NCBI GenBank assembly: GCA_937998875.1
Contig: CALLBO010000026.1
Location: 41,440 to 105,439 of the forward strand
Direction: 5' to 3'
Length of the DNA stretch: 64,000 nt
From: an uncultured Granulosicoccaceae bacterium
GTDB taxonomy: Bacteria; Pseudomonadota; Gammaproteobacteria; Granulosicoccales; Granulosicoccaceae
Position 1 is the stretch's first letter, and the number at the start of each line of letters is the position of its first letter. Position numbers and translations under genes: made by a program. Below the pieces are notes generated by a model. It was not told the DNA's origin and did no database searches. It was given only the letters and a program-made list of their open reading frames with translations. Shown here one piece after another: positions 36,229 through 45,746 of this stretch.

Positions 36229-37806
36229 ATGACCTACAGACTCACCATCGGGGCGGTCCTCGCCTCGGCAATGCTGGCAAGCCCCGCCTGGTCGGAGGAA
36301 CTGACGATTGGCCTTGGCTCAGAAGCGACTGCTATCGACCCGCACTTTCATAATCTCGGACCGAACAACGCGTTGGCACGGCACATATTTGATCGGCTCA
36401 TTTTGCAGAACGAATTGCAGCAACTTGAGCCGGGGCTTGCTGTGTCGTGGGAACCCGTTGACGATCTGACATGGGAATTCAAACTGCGCGAAGGTGTGAA
36501 GTTCCACGACGGTAGCGATTTTACGGCCGATGATGTCGTCTGCACCTGGGATCGTGCGCCGAACGTGCCCAATTCACCGTCTTCTTTTGCTACTTATACA
36601 AAAGGCAAGACTGCCGTAAAGATCGACGATTACACGGTGCACTTCAAGACAGAAGCACCGTATCCGTTGATGGCCAACGATGTGTCGACGGTCACTATCG
36701 TGTCCGATGAAGTGGGTTGTGAAGCGACCACTGCTGAATACAATGACGGTACGGCAGCTGTGGGTACGGGGCCGTTCAAATTCGTCAGTTACAAACCTGG
36801 TGATGCCATTGTTGTTGAACGCAATGAAGACTATTGGGGTGAAAAGCCGATCTGGACATCAGTGACATTCAAACCCATCAAGTCAGCCCCAGCCCGGGTT
36901 GCTGCATTACTCGCGGGTGATGTCGATGTTATTGCGGCAGTCCCAACCACAGATGTAGCAACTCTGGAAAAAAACGAAGACGTCAGCCTGAGTCAGGGTG
37001 CGTCGAATCGTGTTATCTATTTGCACCTGGATCATGATCGCAGTGATTCGCCGTTCGTCAAAGCCAACGGTGGCGGCGCTATTGAAAACCCGTTACAAAA
37101 GCTTGAAGTCCGCAAGGCTATTTCCATGGCCATCAACCGCGATGCCATTGTTGACCGTGTTATGGAAGGTATAGCGATTAAGGCCGGTCAACTTTTGCCG
37201 GATGGGTTTTTTGGTGTGTCAGACAAGCTTGAGCCCGTCGAGTATGACCCGGAAGGAGCCAGGGCATTGCTAGCTGGAGCGGGTTATCCTGATGGCTTTG
37301 AACTGACCATACATGGTCCAAACGACCGGTACATTAATGATGCAAAAATTGCTGAAGCGATTGGTCAGATGTTGTCCCGGGTTGGTATTAAAACCCAGGT
37401 TGAAACCATGCCGCGTTCGGTCTACTTCGGCCGTGCATCCAAAGGTGGTCCAAATGACACACCGGAATTCAGCTTTATTCTCGTCGGCTGGGGAGCTGGC
37501 TCAGGCGAAGCATCATCACCACTCAAGTCGCTGATCGGTACACACAATCCGGACAAAGGCTGGGGTTCTTCAAACCGGGGACGCTACTCTAATGCAGAGT
37601 TCGACGCACTGCTCGATACCGCACTAAGCACAGTCGACGATGCGGAACGACAGGCACTACTGGCTCAGGCAACCGAGATGGCCATTGAAGATGTCGCGAT
37701 CATACCGACTCACTATCAGGTCAATACCTGGGGTACCAGAAAAGGCCTCAACTATGTCGCACGTACTGATGAGTACACGCTGGCCATCGGCGTAGGAAAA
37801 GAATAG
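36229..37806 (+). CDS. Peptide ABC importer substrate-binding protein (DppA/OppA family)
   Basis: A 525-residue periplasmic binding protein of the SBP_bac_5 family. I start at ATG 36229 (GAGG ten bases upstream) since a signal peptide follows: MTYRLTIGAVLASAMLASPA, cut near WSEE. The lobe motifs are LEPGLAVSWEPVDDLTWEF-like and FHDGSDFTADDVVCTWDRA, then GTGPFKFVSYKPGD. A strong hairpin behind the gene separates it from the permeases. Cargo is probably the peptide or amide cleaved by the two hydrolases encoded upstream. Confidence 0.92.
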   Translation: MTYRLTIGAVLASAMLASPAWSEELTIGLGSEATAIDPHFHNLGPNNALARHIFDRLILQNELQQLEPGLAVSWEPVDDLTWEFKLREGVKFHDGSDFTADDVVCTWDRAPNVPNSPSSFATYTKGKTAVKIDDYTVHFKTEAPYPLMANDVSTVTIVSDEVGCEATTAEYNDGTAAVGTGPFKFVSYKPGDAIVVERNEDYWGEKPIWTSVTFKPIKSAPARVAALLAGDVDVIAAVPTTDVATLEKNEDVSLSQGASNRVIYLHLDHDRSDSPFVKANGGGAIENPLQKLEVRKAISMAINRDAIVDRVMEGIAIKAGQLLPDGFFGVSDKLEPVEYDPEGARALLAGAGYPDGFELTIHGPNDRYINDAKIAEAIGQMLSRVGIKTQVETMPRSVYFGRASKGGPNDTPEFSFILVGWGAGSGEASSPLKSLIGTHNPDKGWGSSNRGRYSNAEFDALLDTALSTVDDAERQALLAQATEMAIEDVAIIPTHYQVNTWGTRKGLNYVARTDEYTLAIGVGKE

Positions 37807-37820
37807 CGACTTATGTTCTG

Positions 37821-37857
37821 TTGGTACGAGGAGTTCTATAAGTGCTCCTCGTATCAA
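37821..37857 (+). terminator. 13-bp stem-loop after the peptide-binding protein gene
   Basis: TTGGTACGAGGAG pairs with CTCCTCGTATCAA (13 bp, one G-U) around an 11-base loop. It starts 14 bases after the stop codon and ends 20 bases before the first permease gene. No T-run follows. It likely lets the binding protein be made in excess of the permeases. Confidence 0.65.
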
Positions 37858-37877
37858 CGACCTGACACCGTTTACGC

Positions 37878-38855
37878 ATGACTGCCTTTATTATTCGCAG
37901 GCTTCTACAGGCTGCTCTGGTGGTCTTTCTGATGTCAGTGATTGTCTTCTTTGGCGTCAATGTGATTGGCGATCCCGTGGATATGTTGATCAGCCCGGAC
38001 GCTGACCAGGCAGAAATCGCGCGGACAATACAGGCGCTTGGCCTCGACCGACCCATTGGGGAACAATACCTTCACTTTCTAAAAGGTGTTGCTACCGGGG
38101 ACTTTGGTAAATCCTTCATCTTTGGTGAGCCCGCGCTGAAGCTGATATTGCATCACATGCCTGCCACAGTCGAGTTAGCATTGGTATCACTGCTAATGGC
38201 TATTTTGCTGGGTATTCCGTTAGGCCTCTATGCCGGACTATATCCTGATAGAAAAGTGTCTAAAGGTATCATTGCAGGTTCAATCCTGGGGTTTTCGTTG
38301 CCGACGTTCTGGGTCGGGCTAATGTTGATTATGTTGTTTGCGGTCGTACTCGGTTGGCTGCCGTCGACGGGGCGCGGCGATACTGCTGTGTTCCTGGGCA
38401 TCGAATCAAGCCTGTGGACGCGTGACGGTCTGAGTCATCTTTTTCTGCCTGCGTTAAATCTTGCGTTGACGAATATCAGTCTGGTTATCCGGTTGACTCG
38501 TGCCGGTGTACGCGAGGCGATGCACCAGGACTACATCAAGTTTGCAAGGGCTAAAGGACTTTCGGAAAGCCGGGTTGTCAGTGTGCATCTGATGAAGAAC
38601 ATCTTGATACCGATCGTGACAGTGTTGGGTCTTGAGTTTGGAGGCCTGCTTGCGTTTTCAGTGGTAACAGAATCTATTTTTGCCTGGCCGGGTATGGGCA
38701 AACTATTGATTGATTCGTTACTTCAGCTTGATCGACCGGTTGTAGTTGCCTACCTGATGATCATTGTTCTCTTTTTTGTGGTTATCAATCTGGTTGTCGA
38801 CATTCTATATTCCGTTCTCGACCCAAGGGTTCGCTTAAAAGATCAAGGCGCATGA
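37878..38855 (+). CDS. dppB: Peptide ABC importer permease (DppB family)
   Basis: A 325-residue inner membrane permease. MTAFIIRRLLQAALVVFLMS is the typical DppB/OppB start, and the coupling loop EAMHQDYIKFARAKGLSESR is intact. Six membrane segments are expected. The stop overlaps the next start by four bases (ATGA). Cargo as for the binding protein. Confidence 0.93.
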   Translation: MTAFIIRRLLQAALVVFLMSVIVFFGVNVIGDPVDMLISPDADQAEIARTIQALGLDRPIGEQYLHFLKGVATGDFGKSFIFGEPALKLILHHMPATVELALVSLLMAILLGIPLGLYAGLYPDRKVSKGIIAGSILGFSLPTFWVGLMLIMLFAVVLGWLPSTGRGDTAVFLGIESSLWTRDGLSHLFLPALNLALTNISLVIRLTRAGVREAMHQDYIKFARAKGLSESRVVSVHLMKNILIPIVTVLGLEFGGLLAFSVVTESIFAWPGMGKLLIDSLLQLDRPVVVAYLMIIVLFFVVINLVVDILYSVLDPRVRLKDQGA

Positions 38856-39748
38856 ATACAGAAGCAACCGTAATGAAAGAGACACCGCTGCAGCGATTCT
38901 GGTCTGAGTTCTGTGAAAGCCGGATTGCAGTTGCATCTCTTGTTGTGTTGTTGATCATTATTTTGCTGGCAGCACTTGCTCCGTGGATCACGCCTCAGAA
39001 CCCTTATGATCTGGCACAGGTTGATGTGCTTGACGGCAAGTTACCTCCCGGATCAGACGCCTATGCCGGTTACACTATGTGGCTTGGCTCAGACGGGGCA
39101 GGTCGCGATCTTTACTCCGCAATACTTTATGGCATTCGGATTTCACTGACTGTTGGTCTGGCAGCAGGATTCATTGCACTGATCATTGGCACGGTGATCG
39201 GGCTTACAGCAGCTTACGCCGGCGGGCGGGTTGATACCTTTATTATGCGTGCTGTTGATATTCAATTGTCGTTTCCAGCGGTACTTATTGCGTTGGTGCT
39301 GGTAGCCATTCTTGGACGTGGTATCGATAAGATCATTATCGCCCTGGTTGCAGCTCAATGGGCTTATTACGCAAGAACGGTTCGAGCGACAGCAATGGTA
39401 GAGAGCGCTAAGGAATACGTTGAAGCCGCACGCTGCCTTGCACTTTCAACAACAAGAATAGTCATTCGGCATGTACTGCCAAATTGTCTGGCTCCTCTTA
39501 TAGTCATAGGCACTGTTCAGACCGCTTCCGCTATTGCGTTAGAGTCGACACTGAGTTTTCTTGGGGTAGGGCTTCGTCAGACTGAGCCATCGCTGGGTGT
39601 GCTGATATCGAACGGGTTTGAATACATGATGTCTGGCCGCTACTGGATTAGCTTTTTCCCCGGTATTGCACTGTTGCTGACCATTGTTTCTATCAACCTT
39701 GTGGGTGATCAACTGCGCGACGTTCTGAACCCGAGGCTGAAGCGGTGA
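38852..39748 (+). CDS. dppC: Peptide ABC importer permease (DppC family)
   Basis: A 298-residue permease. The N-terminal segment with LVVLLIIILLAALAPWITP, LGSDGAGRDLYSAILYGIRI and the loop ESAKEYVEAARCLALSTTRI are characteristic of DppC/OppC. It overlaps both neighbours by four bases. Pairs with the DppB-type permease to form the channel. Confidence 0.93.
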   Translation: MNTEATVMKETPLQRFWSEFCESRIAVASLVVLLIIILLAALAPWITPQNPYDLAQVDVLDGKLPPGSDAYAGYTMWLGSDGAGRDLYSAILYGIRISLTVGLAAGFIALIIGTVIGLTAAYAGGRVDTFIMRAVDIQLSFPAVLIALVLVAILGRGIDKIIIALVAAQWAYYARTVRATAMVESAKEYVEAARCLALSTTRIVIRHVLPNCLAPLIVIGTVQTASAIALESTLSFLGVGLRQTEPSLGVLISNGFEYMMSGRYWISFFPGIALLLTIVSINLVGDQLRDVLNPRLKR

Positions 39749-40719
39749 CTATACTCGCAGTTGATTCGTTAAAAACCCATTTCTTTACGCGCGCCGGTGT
39801 GGTGCGTGCTGTTGATGGGGTTAGCTTCAGTCTGGGTCAAGGTGAGGTCATGGGCCTTGTGGGTGAATCAGGATCGGGTAAATCGGTTACCGGTTTTTCT
39901 ATTCTTGGTCTGGTCGATCCACCAGGGCGGGTTGTTGAAGGCAGCATGCTGTTTCACGGTGAGGATCTGGTGACAATGCCAACCCGTGAAATACGGGCCT
40001 TGCGCGGATCACGGATCGCTATGATCTTTCAGGACCCGATGATGACGCTGAACCCGGTACTTCGAATTGATACTCAGATGATCGAGGCGATTCTTGCCCA
40101 TGAAAAAGTCTCTCGCAAAGAAGCCTTAAAACGCGCCTGCGATGGATTGGCACAGGTTGGTATTCCAAGTCCGGAACAGCGTCTGCGCAACTACCCACAC
40201 CAGCTCTCCGGAGGAATGCGCCAGCGAGTTGCTATTGCTATCGCATTTCTGAATAACCCCGATCTTGTAATTGCTGACGAACCTACTACGGCGCTTGATG
40301 TCACCATTCAAGCGCAGATTGTTCATGTTGCTCAGAATCTTTGTCGTGAACGCGGTACCGCGCTTATCTGGATCACTCATGATCTTGCTGTGGTTGCAGG
40401 GCTGGCAGATCACATCGCAGTTATGTATGCAGGAAGAGTGGTAGAAGCAGGACAGACAGACGACGTGATCGATCGGCCAAGACATCCGTATACCGTCGGG
40501 CTGTTGGGCTCGGTACCATCGGCAAACCGCCGCGGACAGCGACTGACACAAATACCAGGCATGACCCCCAACATGCTGAGTCTCCCCGAAGGTTGTGCAT
40601 TCCGTGATCGTTGTACACACAATGACGAACGATGCAAAGAGTCGCCTGAAATCACAACTGATTCCGGTGGTCATGCAATTCGGTGTTTCCATCCACAGTA
40701 TGAAAAAGCGCCAGCATGA
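39745..40719 (+). CDS. dppD: Peptide ABC importer ATPase (DppD family)
   Basis: A 324-residue ATPase starting at GTG 39745. Walker A GESGSGKS, signature LSGGMRQR, Walker [13 protein letters not shown]. The C-terminal oligopeptide domain has the four-cysteine-like [15 protein letters not shown] pattern that binds an iron-sulfur cluster or metal in DppD proteins. Overlaps the preceding and following genes by four bases. Confidence 0.93.
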   Translation: MTILAVDSLKTHFFTRAGVVRAVDGVSFSLGQGEVMGLVGESGSGKSVTGFSILGLVDPPGRVVEGSMLFHGEDLVTMPTREIRALRGSRIAMIFQDPMMTLNPVLRIDTQMIEAILAHEKVSRKEALKRACDGLAQVGIPSPEQRLRNYPHQLSGGMRQRVAIAIAFLNNPDLVIADEPTTALDVTIQAQIVHVAQNLCRERGTALIWITHDLAVVAGLADHIAVMYAGRVVEAGQTDDVIDRPRHPYTVGLLGSVPSANRRGQRLTQIPGMTPNMLSLPEGCAFRDRCTHNDERCKESPEITTDSGGHAIRCFHPQYEKAPA

Positions 40720-41753
40720 CGCCCGTCATCGAAGTCAGAGACCTGACAAAAAGGTTCACCAAACGTCTCGATCTGGCAGGCAGGATTGCACACAGGCTGG
40801 GTGCCAACATTCATGAAGAAGTTGTACATGCGGTTGATGGAGTCAACCTGTCCATCAATCGTGGTGAAGTTGTCGGTCTGGTTGGTGAATCGGGCTGCGG
40901 AAAATCAACACTGGGACGAATGATCGCAGGCATATTACCGCAGACAGAAGGCTCAGTACTGCTCGACGGCAAAGATACCGCTAGCCTGGCCGGCCCGGAA
41001 TCAAAAGCAGCTGCGCTTGCCGTGCAAATGATTTTTCAGGATCCCTTTGCCAGCCTGAATCCACGTTTGCGAGTCGAGCAGATAATCGGTGAGGCACCAT
41101 TGGTGCACGGCTATACAGATCGTTCTGGACTTTCAGACTATATCGACGACGTCATGTTAAAAGTTGGCCTTGATCCATCGCTGAAACAACGCTACCCACA
41201 TCAGTTTTCGGGTGGTCAGCGACAGCGTATCGGTATAGGTCGGGCGCTCGCTGTCAAACCACGTTTTCTCGTTTGTGATGAAGCCATTGCAGCGCTGGAT
41301 GTGTCTATTCAAGCGCAGGTGTTAAATTTATTTATGGACTTACGTGAGCAGTTCGACCTCACGTATCTGTTTATTTCGCATGATCTGAGTGTGGTTGAGC
41401 ATATCGCTGATCGTATAGTGATCATGTATCTGGGACGTGTGGTTGAATCTGCCAACACTGAAGCCTTGTTCGCAGATCCGCAGCATCCGTATACCCGGGC
41501 ACTGCTTGCCGAAGTGCCGCGACTTGATCAGCGTAAGCGAAATTTCACGCCCATTGCAGGAGAAATACCTTCACCACTTAATCCTCCTTCTGGTTGTCAT
41601 TTCCATCCTCGTTGCCCACATGTGATGCCGGTGTGTAAAACCGAAGTTCCTGTGTTGGAAAAACACCAGGCTTTCCGTGAAGTGAGCTGTCACCTGGATA
41701 CGACCGACTCACACGACATAAATAACCATAGCGCCCAAAGTGATTCACCATAA
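40716..41753 (+). CDS. dppF: Peptide ABC importer ATPase (DppF/OppF family)
   Basis: A 345-residue ATPase. Walker A GESGCGKST, signature FSGGQRQR, Walker B FLVCDEAIAALD, a common DppF variant of DEPxSALD. The C-terminal GCHFHPRCPHVMPVC cysteine cluster is kept. It is the last gene of the peptide operon. The tail after the cysteine cluster is Asp/His-rich and not conserved. Confidence 0.93.
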   Translation: MTPVIEVRDLTKRFTKRLDLAGRIAHRLGANIHEEVVHAVDGVNLSINRGEVVGLVGESGCGKSTLGRMIAGILPQTEGSVLLDGKDTASLAGPESKAAALAVQMIFQDPFASLNPRLRVEQIIGEAPLVHGYTDRSGLSDYIDDVMLKVGLDPSLKQRYPHQFSGGQRQRIGIGRALAVKPRFLVCDEAIAALDVSIQAQVLNLFMDLREQFDLTYLFISHDLSVVEHIADRIVIMYLGRVVESANTEALFADPQHPYTRALLAEVPRLDQRKRNFTPIAGEIPSPLNPPSGCHFHPRCPHVMPVCKTEVPVLEKHQAFREVSCHLDTTDSHDINNHSAQSDSP

Positions 41754-42285
41754 GATTTCAGGCAAATATTCTTGTACAGATGTGCAGGCGGATGTTTAGG
41801 TGGATCACCGTATCCAACAGTCTCACAAGTCGTCACTACATGTAACTTCTAGAAAATGTTACCCGATGTACACACCAAAACACCATGATATAGCAATATA
41901 AATACAGTAAATTTTAGTGTTTCGAGGGGCGGTGACTACTGTGCCGGTACTGCAAGCCACTGGCAGCATAGAAAGGCAGCTATTTATCACACTAGATTTA
42001 GTGCAACGTTCAAGCTTCATCGACTCAAATATCTAAAAGGCAGTTCGTGAAAATCAGAGAAAACAGGAGATTGGTAACAAGGCGAATCCTTTCGCGTCTT
42101 ATACTTTATGCTGCAGCATTAGTTATTCTGTATTTAATTTGCAGTAAATTCTGTATTTGCTGAAATCATTACCGCAGTCGGGATGCTGAGAATCTCTGTC
42201 GTGAGTAGAATTATATGGTCAAATCAGACTAAATAAGGTGTAAACCAGTGTCATGAGTCTATATCTAAAAATGCGGGAGCGTTCA
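41754..42285. other. Intergenic gap with a possible 38-codon ORF
   Basis: A 532-base gap. It holds a GTAAC...GTTAC inverted repeat near 41840-41870, a possible small ORF at 42047-42163 (listed separately), and two copies of TTCTGTATTT about 23 bases apart near 42130-42160. The promoter of the serpin gene is expected near the end. Nothing else is supported. Confidence 0.45.
42047..42163 (+). CDS. Possible small membrane protein (38 residues)
   Basis: A GTG at 42047 has AAGG seven bases upstream. The 38-residue product has a basic N terminus (MKIRENRRLVTRRILSRL) and then one hydrophobic helix, LILYAAALVILYLI, ending in three cysteines within seven residues. That is the profile of a small inner membrane protein, but the ORF is so short that chance cannot be excluded. 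It lies upstream of the serpin gene on the same strand. Confidence 0.3.
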   Translation: MKIRENRRLVTRRILSRLILYAAALVILYLICSKFCIC

Positions 42286-43560
42286 ATGAGGCGGAAAGCG
42301 ATCAATTATCTGGCACTATTAGGCGTTATCGTGCTAGCTGGTTGCGGCGGCTCATCTTCAGGACCAGCGGCAAGTGACCCTTCCGCGTCTGTGTTTGATG
42401 GCTCTGATTCCGTCAACGAACTTTTCGGCACACGCACAACGCGAAGTTCAGCCTCAGATGTTGATGCAGCTTCGCAAGCAAGAGTGGTCAGTGCACTGAA
42501 TGATTTCTCCTTGAGCCTGCATCATACTGTTGCCAATAGAGCCCCCTCAGAAGACAGCATAGAAAGCGGCTACAGCGCAGCGGTCGCATTTTCACTGGCC
42601 TATGCAGGAACCGCAGGTGCCACTCGGTCAGCGCTGTCCGGTCTATTGGGAATTGATGATATTAGTGGACCTGAACTGCACCCGTCTATCAACGCACTGA
42701 CACAGGCTTTGGAAAGTCGCAACAATGATGATCTGATTCTACACACGGCCAATCGAATCTTTGTCCGCGAAGGGCTCAATTTGCAGAATGATTTTCTTGA
42801 TATCGCAACCGGGGAGTATGGCGCACCTGTAATAGAAGCCGATTTCGTCGGTAACAATGAAGAGGCAACACGGGTGATCAATGATTGGGTATCAGAGCAA
42901 ACCGATGGCTTTATTCCTTCAATAGTCTCTTCAGTGCCACCTCAAACAGTATTTGCACTTTTGAATACACTCTTTCTTGATGCCACATGGCAGGATGAAT
43001 ATAGGGCTGCAGGCCCACGCGAGTTCAACACGATAGACGGCAATGCCCTGTCAGTTGAGAGTTTTACCGGTCGTTCGCAATTACCACTGCTTCGCAACGA
43101 CGACCTACTGGCACTTGAAATTCCCTATGCTGGTGGAGATATTGCCATGTTAATCATGGTGCCGGAAGCACTGGCCGAGTTCGAAGCAACGCTTGATGCC
43201 GCAACCCTCGATACGCTGCTCACCGAAATGAGTACAAGAGACATACAGTTTACTATCCCCAACTGGGAAGATTCGGCCGAGCTGAATCTTGCTGATTTGC
43301 TGACGCCATCAGGATTTCCGATGAGCCCATGGAACTTCGGCCGCATGATTGAAGGCGGTGCAAATCTGGATGTGATCGCGAGACAAAAAGCGCGTGTTGA
43401 AGTAGATGAAAACGGCACACGTGCAGCGGCTGTAACTCTGGTCATTGGTCCAGCCTCTGTGCCTGAAACCGTCGACATCAACCGCCCGTTTGTCTACTTG
43501 ATCAGAGACCGAGTAACAGGGGTTGTTCTTTTTACCGGAAGAGTCGTCTCGCCCGGTTAG
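42286..43560 (+). CDS. Lipoprotein serpin (serine protease inhibitor)
   Basis: A 424-residue serpin. I start at ATG 42286, which has GGAG seven bases upstream. MRRKAINYLALLGVIVLAGC gives a lipobox (LAGC, Cys20), followed by a Ser/Pro/Asp-rich linker. Serpin landmarks: SAAVAFSLAYAGTAGATRSA, VINDWVSEQTDGFIP, LLNTLFLDATWQDEY, the hinge VEVDENGTRAAAVT, and NRPFVYLIRD. Counting 15 residues from the hinge glycine puts P1 near the A-S in LVIGPASVPE. A small P1 residue suggests an elastase- or subtilisin-like target. The anchored form could protect the cell surface from host or competitor proteases. Confidence 0.92.
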   Translation: MRRKAINYLALLGVIVLAGCGGSSSGPAASDPSASVFDGSDSVNELFGTRTTRSSASDVDAASQARVVSALNDFSLSLHHTVANRAPSEDSIESGYSAAVAFSLAYAGTAGATRSALSGLLGIDDISGPELHPSINALTQALESRNNDDLILHTANRIFVREGLNLQNDFLDIATGEYGAPVIEADFVGNNEEATRVINDWVSEQTDGFIPSIVSSVPPQTVFALLNTLFLDATWQDEYRAAGPREFNTIDGNALSVESFTGRSQLPLLRNDDLLALEIPYAGGDIAMLIMVPEALAEFEATLDAATLDTLLTEMSTRDIQFTIPNWEDSAELNLADLLTPSGFPMSPWNFGRMIEGGANLDVIARQKARVEVDENGTRAAAVTLVIGPASVPETVDINRPFVYLIRDRVTGVVLFTGRVVSPG

Positions 43561-43778
43561 TGCACAATCACTATATCAGGGCGATCACCAGTGTACCCGC
43601 AGCCATCGCTTCGAGATAACCATTCCCTGTGTTCATATTTTAATGTAAAGCAAATACTGCATTACAACAGTGCTGAACAAATGTAATGTCTGAAGCAGCA
43701 AAATTTCCCCACAGCATACCAGCGTTTTTGTCTGATACATCACCCAACTTAACAATTGCTATTTGTCCGGAGTACTAA

Positions 43779-44861
43779 GTGACGACAGAACAGATTCATA
43801 CAAGAGCCAAAGCTTCACTTCGGTCATTGTTTACCGGTGATGCTTTGTCAATGCCAGTCCATTGGTACTACAACCCAATGGATATACTGCGCGAGTTCCC
43901 GGGTGGTGTAAGAAAAATGCACCCCGCGCCCGCATACCACCCGTCTTCTATTATGTCGCTCCATTCTACAAGTGCCGGTGGCCGTGGCAGCCAGTCATCT
44001 GGAAGTGAACGCGAAATAGTCGGAGACGTGATACTGCGTGACAAACGGCAGTTCTGGGGCATTGCGAATCAGCACTATCATCAGGGCATGCCTGCCGGCG
44101 AAAACACGTTAAATGCATGGTGTGCCCGTGTATTGATTCGCGGCCTGGCCAGCCGGGGGGATTACAATTCTTCCGATTTTTTAACCGACTACGTCGACTT
44201 CATGACGGCGGATCCGGCTCAGCATCCCGATACTTATGCAGAATCCTATCACCGCGGATTTTTTGCGAATCTGGAAAGTGGTAAAGCGATAGAAAAGTGC
44301 GGGGCGGTAACCCATGACACGCCGTCAATAGGCGGCCTTGTCACAGTTGTACCGTTAGCGATCTTCCAGTTGGTACGAGGCAATGATCTGGAAAATGTTC
44401 AGGCGGTATGTCGAAAGCATTTAAGCCTGACACATCCGGACGAAACGCTTGGCAGAGTCTGTGATGCAATGATTCAGCTTATCCATGATTTGCTTTATCG
44501 GGACGAGCAAGATGATCCGCTGCCTTATCTATTAAAGGCCAGCAAGTGTCTTCCTAAGATTAATCTTGAGTCATTGCTAAAAAAAGCGCCAGGCGATCTT
44601 CAGGTTATTGGTGGTCACTATTCAAGCGCCTGTTATATCACCGATTCATGGCCTTGTATGTTGTACCTTGCGATTAAATATTCACACAATGTTGAAGAAG
44701 CGTTAATCGCAAATACCAACGCGGGAGGAGAAAACGCACACCGTGGGTCAGTGCTTGGTAGTGTTGTCGGCCTGATTACAGGTGAGGCCGGGAGTGAACT
44801 GTATGGTCAGTTGCTGCATCGATCTGAAATTGATAGTGAAATTGATCGATTATTGCGTTGA
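43779..44861 (+). CDS. ADP-ribosylglycohydrolase family protein
   Basis: A 360-residue protein beginning at GTG 43779 with GGAG seven bases upstream. LRSLFTGDALSMPVHWYYNP corresponds to the GDAxG motif, and NTNAGGENAHRGSVLGSVVG to the C-terminal metal motif. In classical hydrolases that motif reads GGDTDT; here it is NAGGENAHRG, the form of the J1-crystallin-like branch, so ADP-ribose removal is not assured. Its stop lies three bases from the stop of the convergent patatin gene. Substrate unknown. Confidence 0.8.
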   Translation: MTTEQIHTRAKASLRSLFTGDALSMPVHWYYNPMDILREFPGGVRKMHPAPAYHPSSIMSLHSTSAGGRGSQSSGSEREIVGDVILRDKRQFWGIANQHYHQGMPAGENTLNAWCARVLIRGLASRGDYNSSDFLTDYVDFMTADPAQHPDTYAESYHRGFFANLESGKAIEKCGAVTHDTPSIGGLVTVVPLAIFQLVRGNDLENVQAVCRKHLSLTHPDETLGRVCDAMIQLIHDLLYRDEQDDPLPYLLKASKCLPKINLESLLKKAPGDLQVIGGHYSSACYITDSWPCMLYLAIKYSHNVEEALIANTNAGGENAHRGSVLGSVVGLITGEAGSELYGQLLHRSEIDSEIDRLLR

Positions 44862-44864
44862 TTT

Positions 44865-45746
44865 TCACAGGATGTTACCAAGGCTCTTGGCGGCTTTGGC
44901 ATAACCAAGGTCGATCAGTTCAGACGCCAGATCGAATTCCAGAATCCCACATGCATTTCGAGCAATTTCTACATAGTGATCAGCTGGATAGACAGATAGT
45001 TTTTGTCTGGCGATGGTGCTTTGCATTGCATCAAAAGCCTGATTTGCCACGTCGAACGCGTCCCATTCCTGCTTATCCATACCAGCTGTTGTACCGCTTA
45101 GATCAGCTATAAATTGACCAATGTTTTGAGTAAAAGAATTTTTCTCTGAATTCTCTATTACTTTTATTACTTTTGCGTTTTTGTCGACTTTTCCACCGAG
45201 ATTGACAGCTATGGTGAGATCGTTTGTGTCGTTAAATGTGGGAGCAATCGGTACAGGGTTCAATACACCGCCGTCAATCACGTCAACACCACCGTATTTA
45301 TAAGTAGTTAGAAATAATGGCAATGATATTGATGCCCTTATAGCGTTGAAAAGCGGCCCTGCACTGATCCATACCTCTTTTCCATTATGAATGTCCGCAG
45401 CAACCGCGGTGTATTTAATAGGTAGTTCTTCAATTTTTTTGTCACCGACAATCTGCACCAGTGTATCAATAACCTTGTCGCCTTTAACTATACCGTTGGT
45501 GCTCCAGGTAAAATCCAACAAAGAGACAATATCAAACTTGGTAATTGCACATACCCACGCTTGAAATTCGTCTAGTTTTCCAGCGGCGTAAACACCGCCA
45601 ACAAGTGCACCAATGGAGCAACCGGAAATAGATTTAATAGTGAAACCGTTTTCTTCAAGCCAGTGAATGACACCAATATGCGCTAACCCGCGCGCGCCGC
45701 CGCTACCTAGAACCAGCGATACCGTTTTGTCGTCCTCTTTAGTCAT
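44865..45746 (-). CDS. Patatin-like phospholipase
   Basis: A 293-residue cytoplasmic patatin of the RssA type. Oxyanion motif GSGGARG, nucleophile motif GCSIG and the catalytic Asp in VIDGGVLNP are all present, so it should be an active serine acyl hydrolase. No signal peptide. The C-terminal 100 residues are less conserved. It is convergent with the glycohydrolase gene and has a 1-kb gap upstream. Confidence 0.9.
   Translation of the reverse strand: MTKEDDKTVSLVLGSGGARGLAHIGVIHWLEENGFTIKSISGCSIGALVGGVYAAGKLDEFQAWVCAITKFDIVSLLDFTWSTNGIVKGDKVIDTLVQIVGDKKIEELPIKYTAVAADIHNGKEVWISAGPLFNAIRASISLPLFLTTYKYGGVDVIDGGVLNPVPIAPTFNDTNDLTIAVNLGGKVDKNAKVIKVIENSEKNSFTQNIGQFIADLSGTTAGMDKQEWDAFDVANQAFDAMQSTIARQKLSVYPADHYVEIARNACGILEFDLASELIDLGYAKAAKSLGNIL

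Noticed and set aside
40126..40692. Minus-strand ORF of 188 codons opposite dppD
   Set aside because: Fully antisense to a gene with intact Walker motifs; no homology or start signal.
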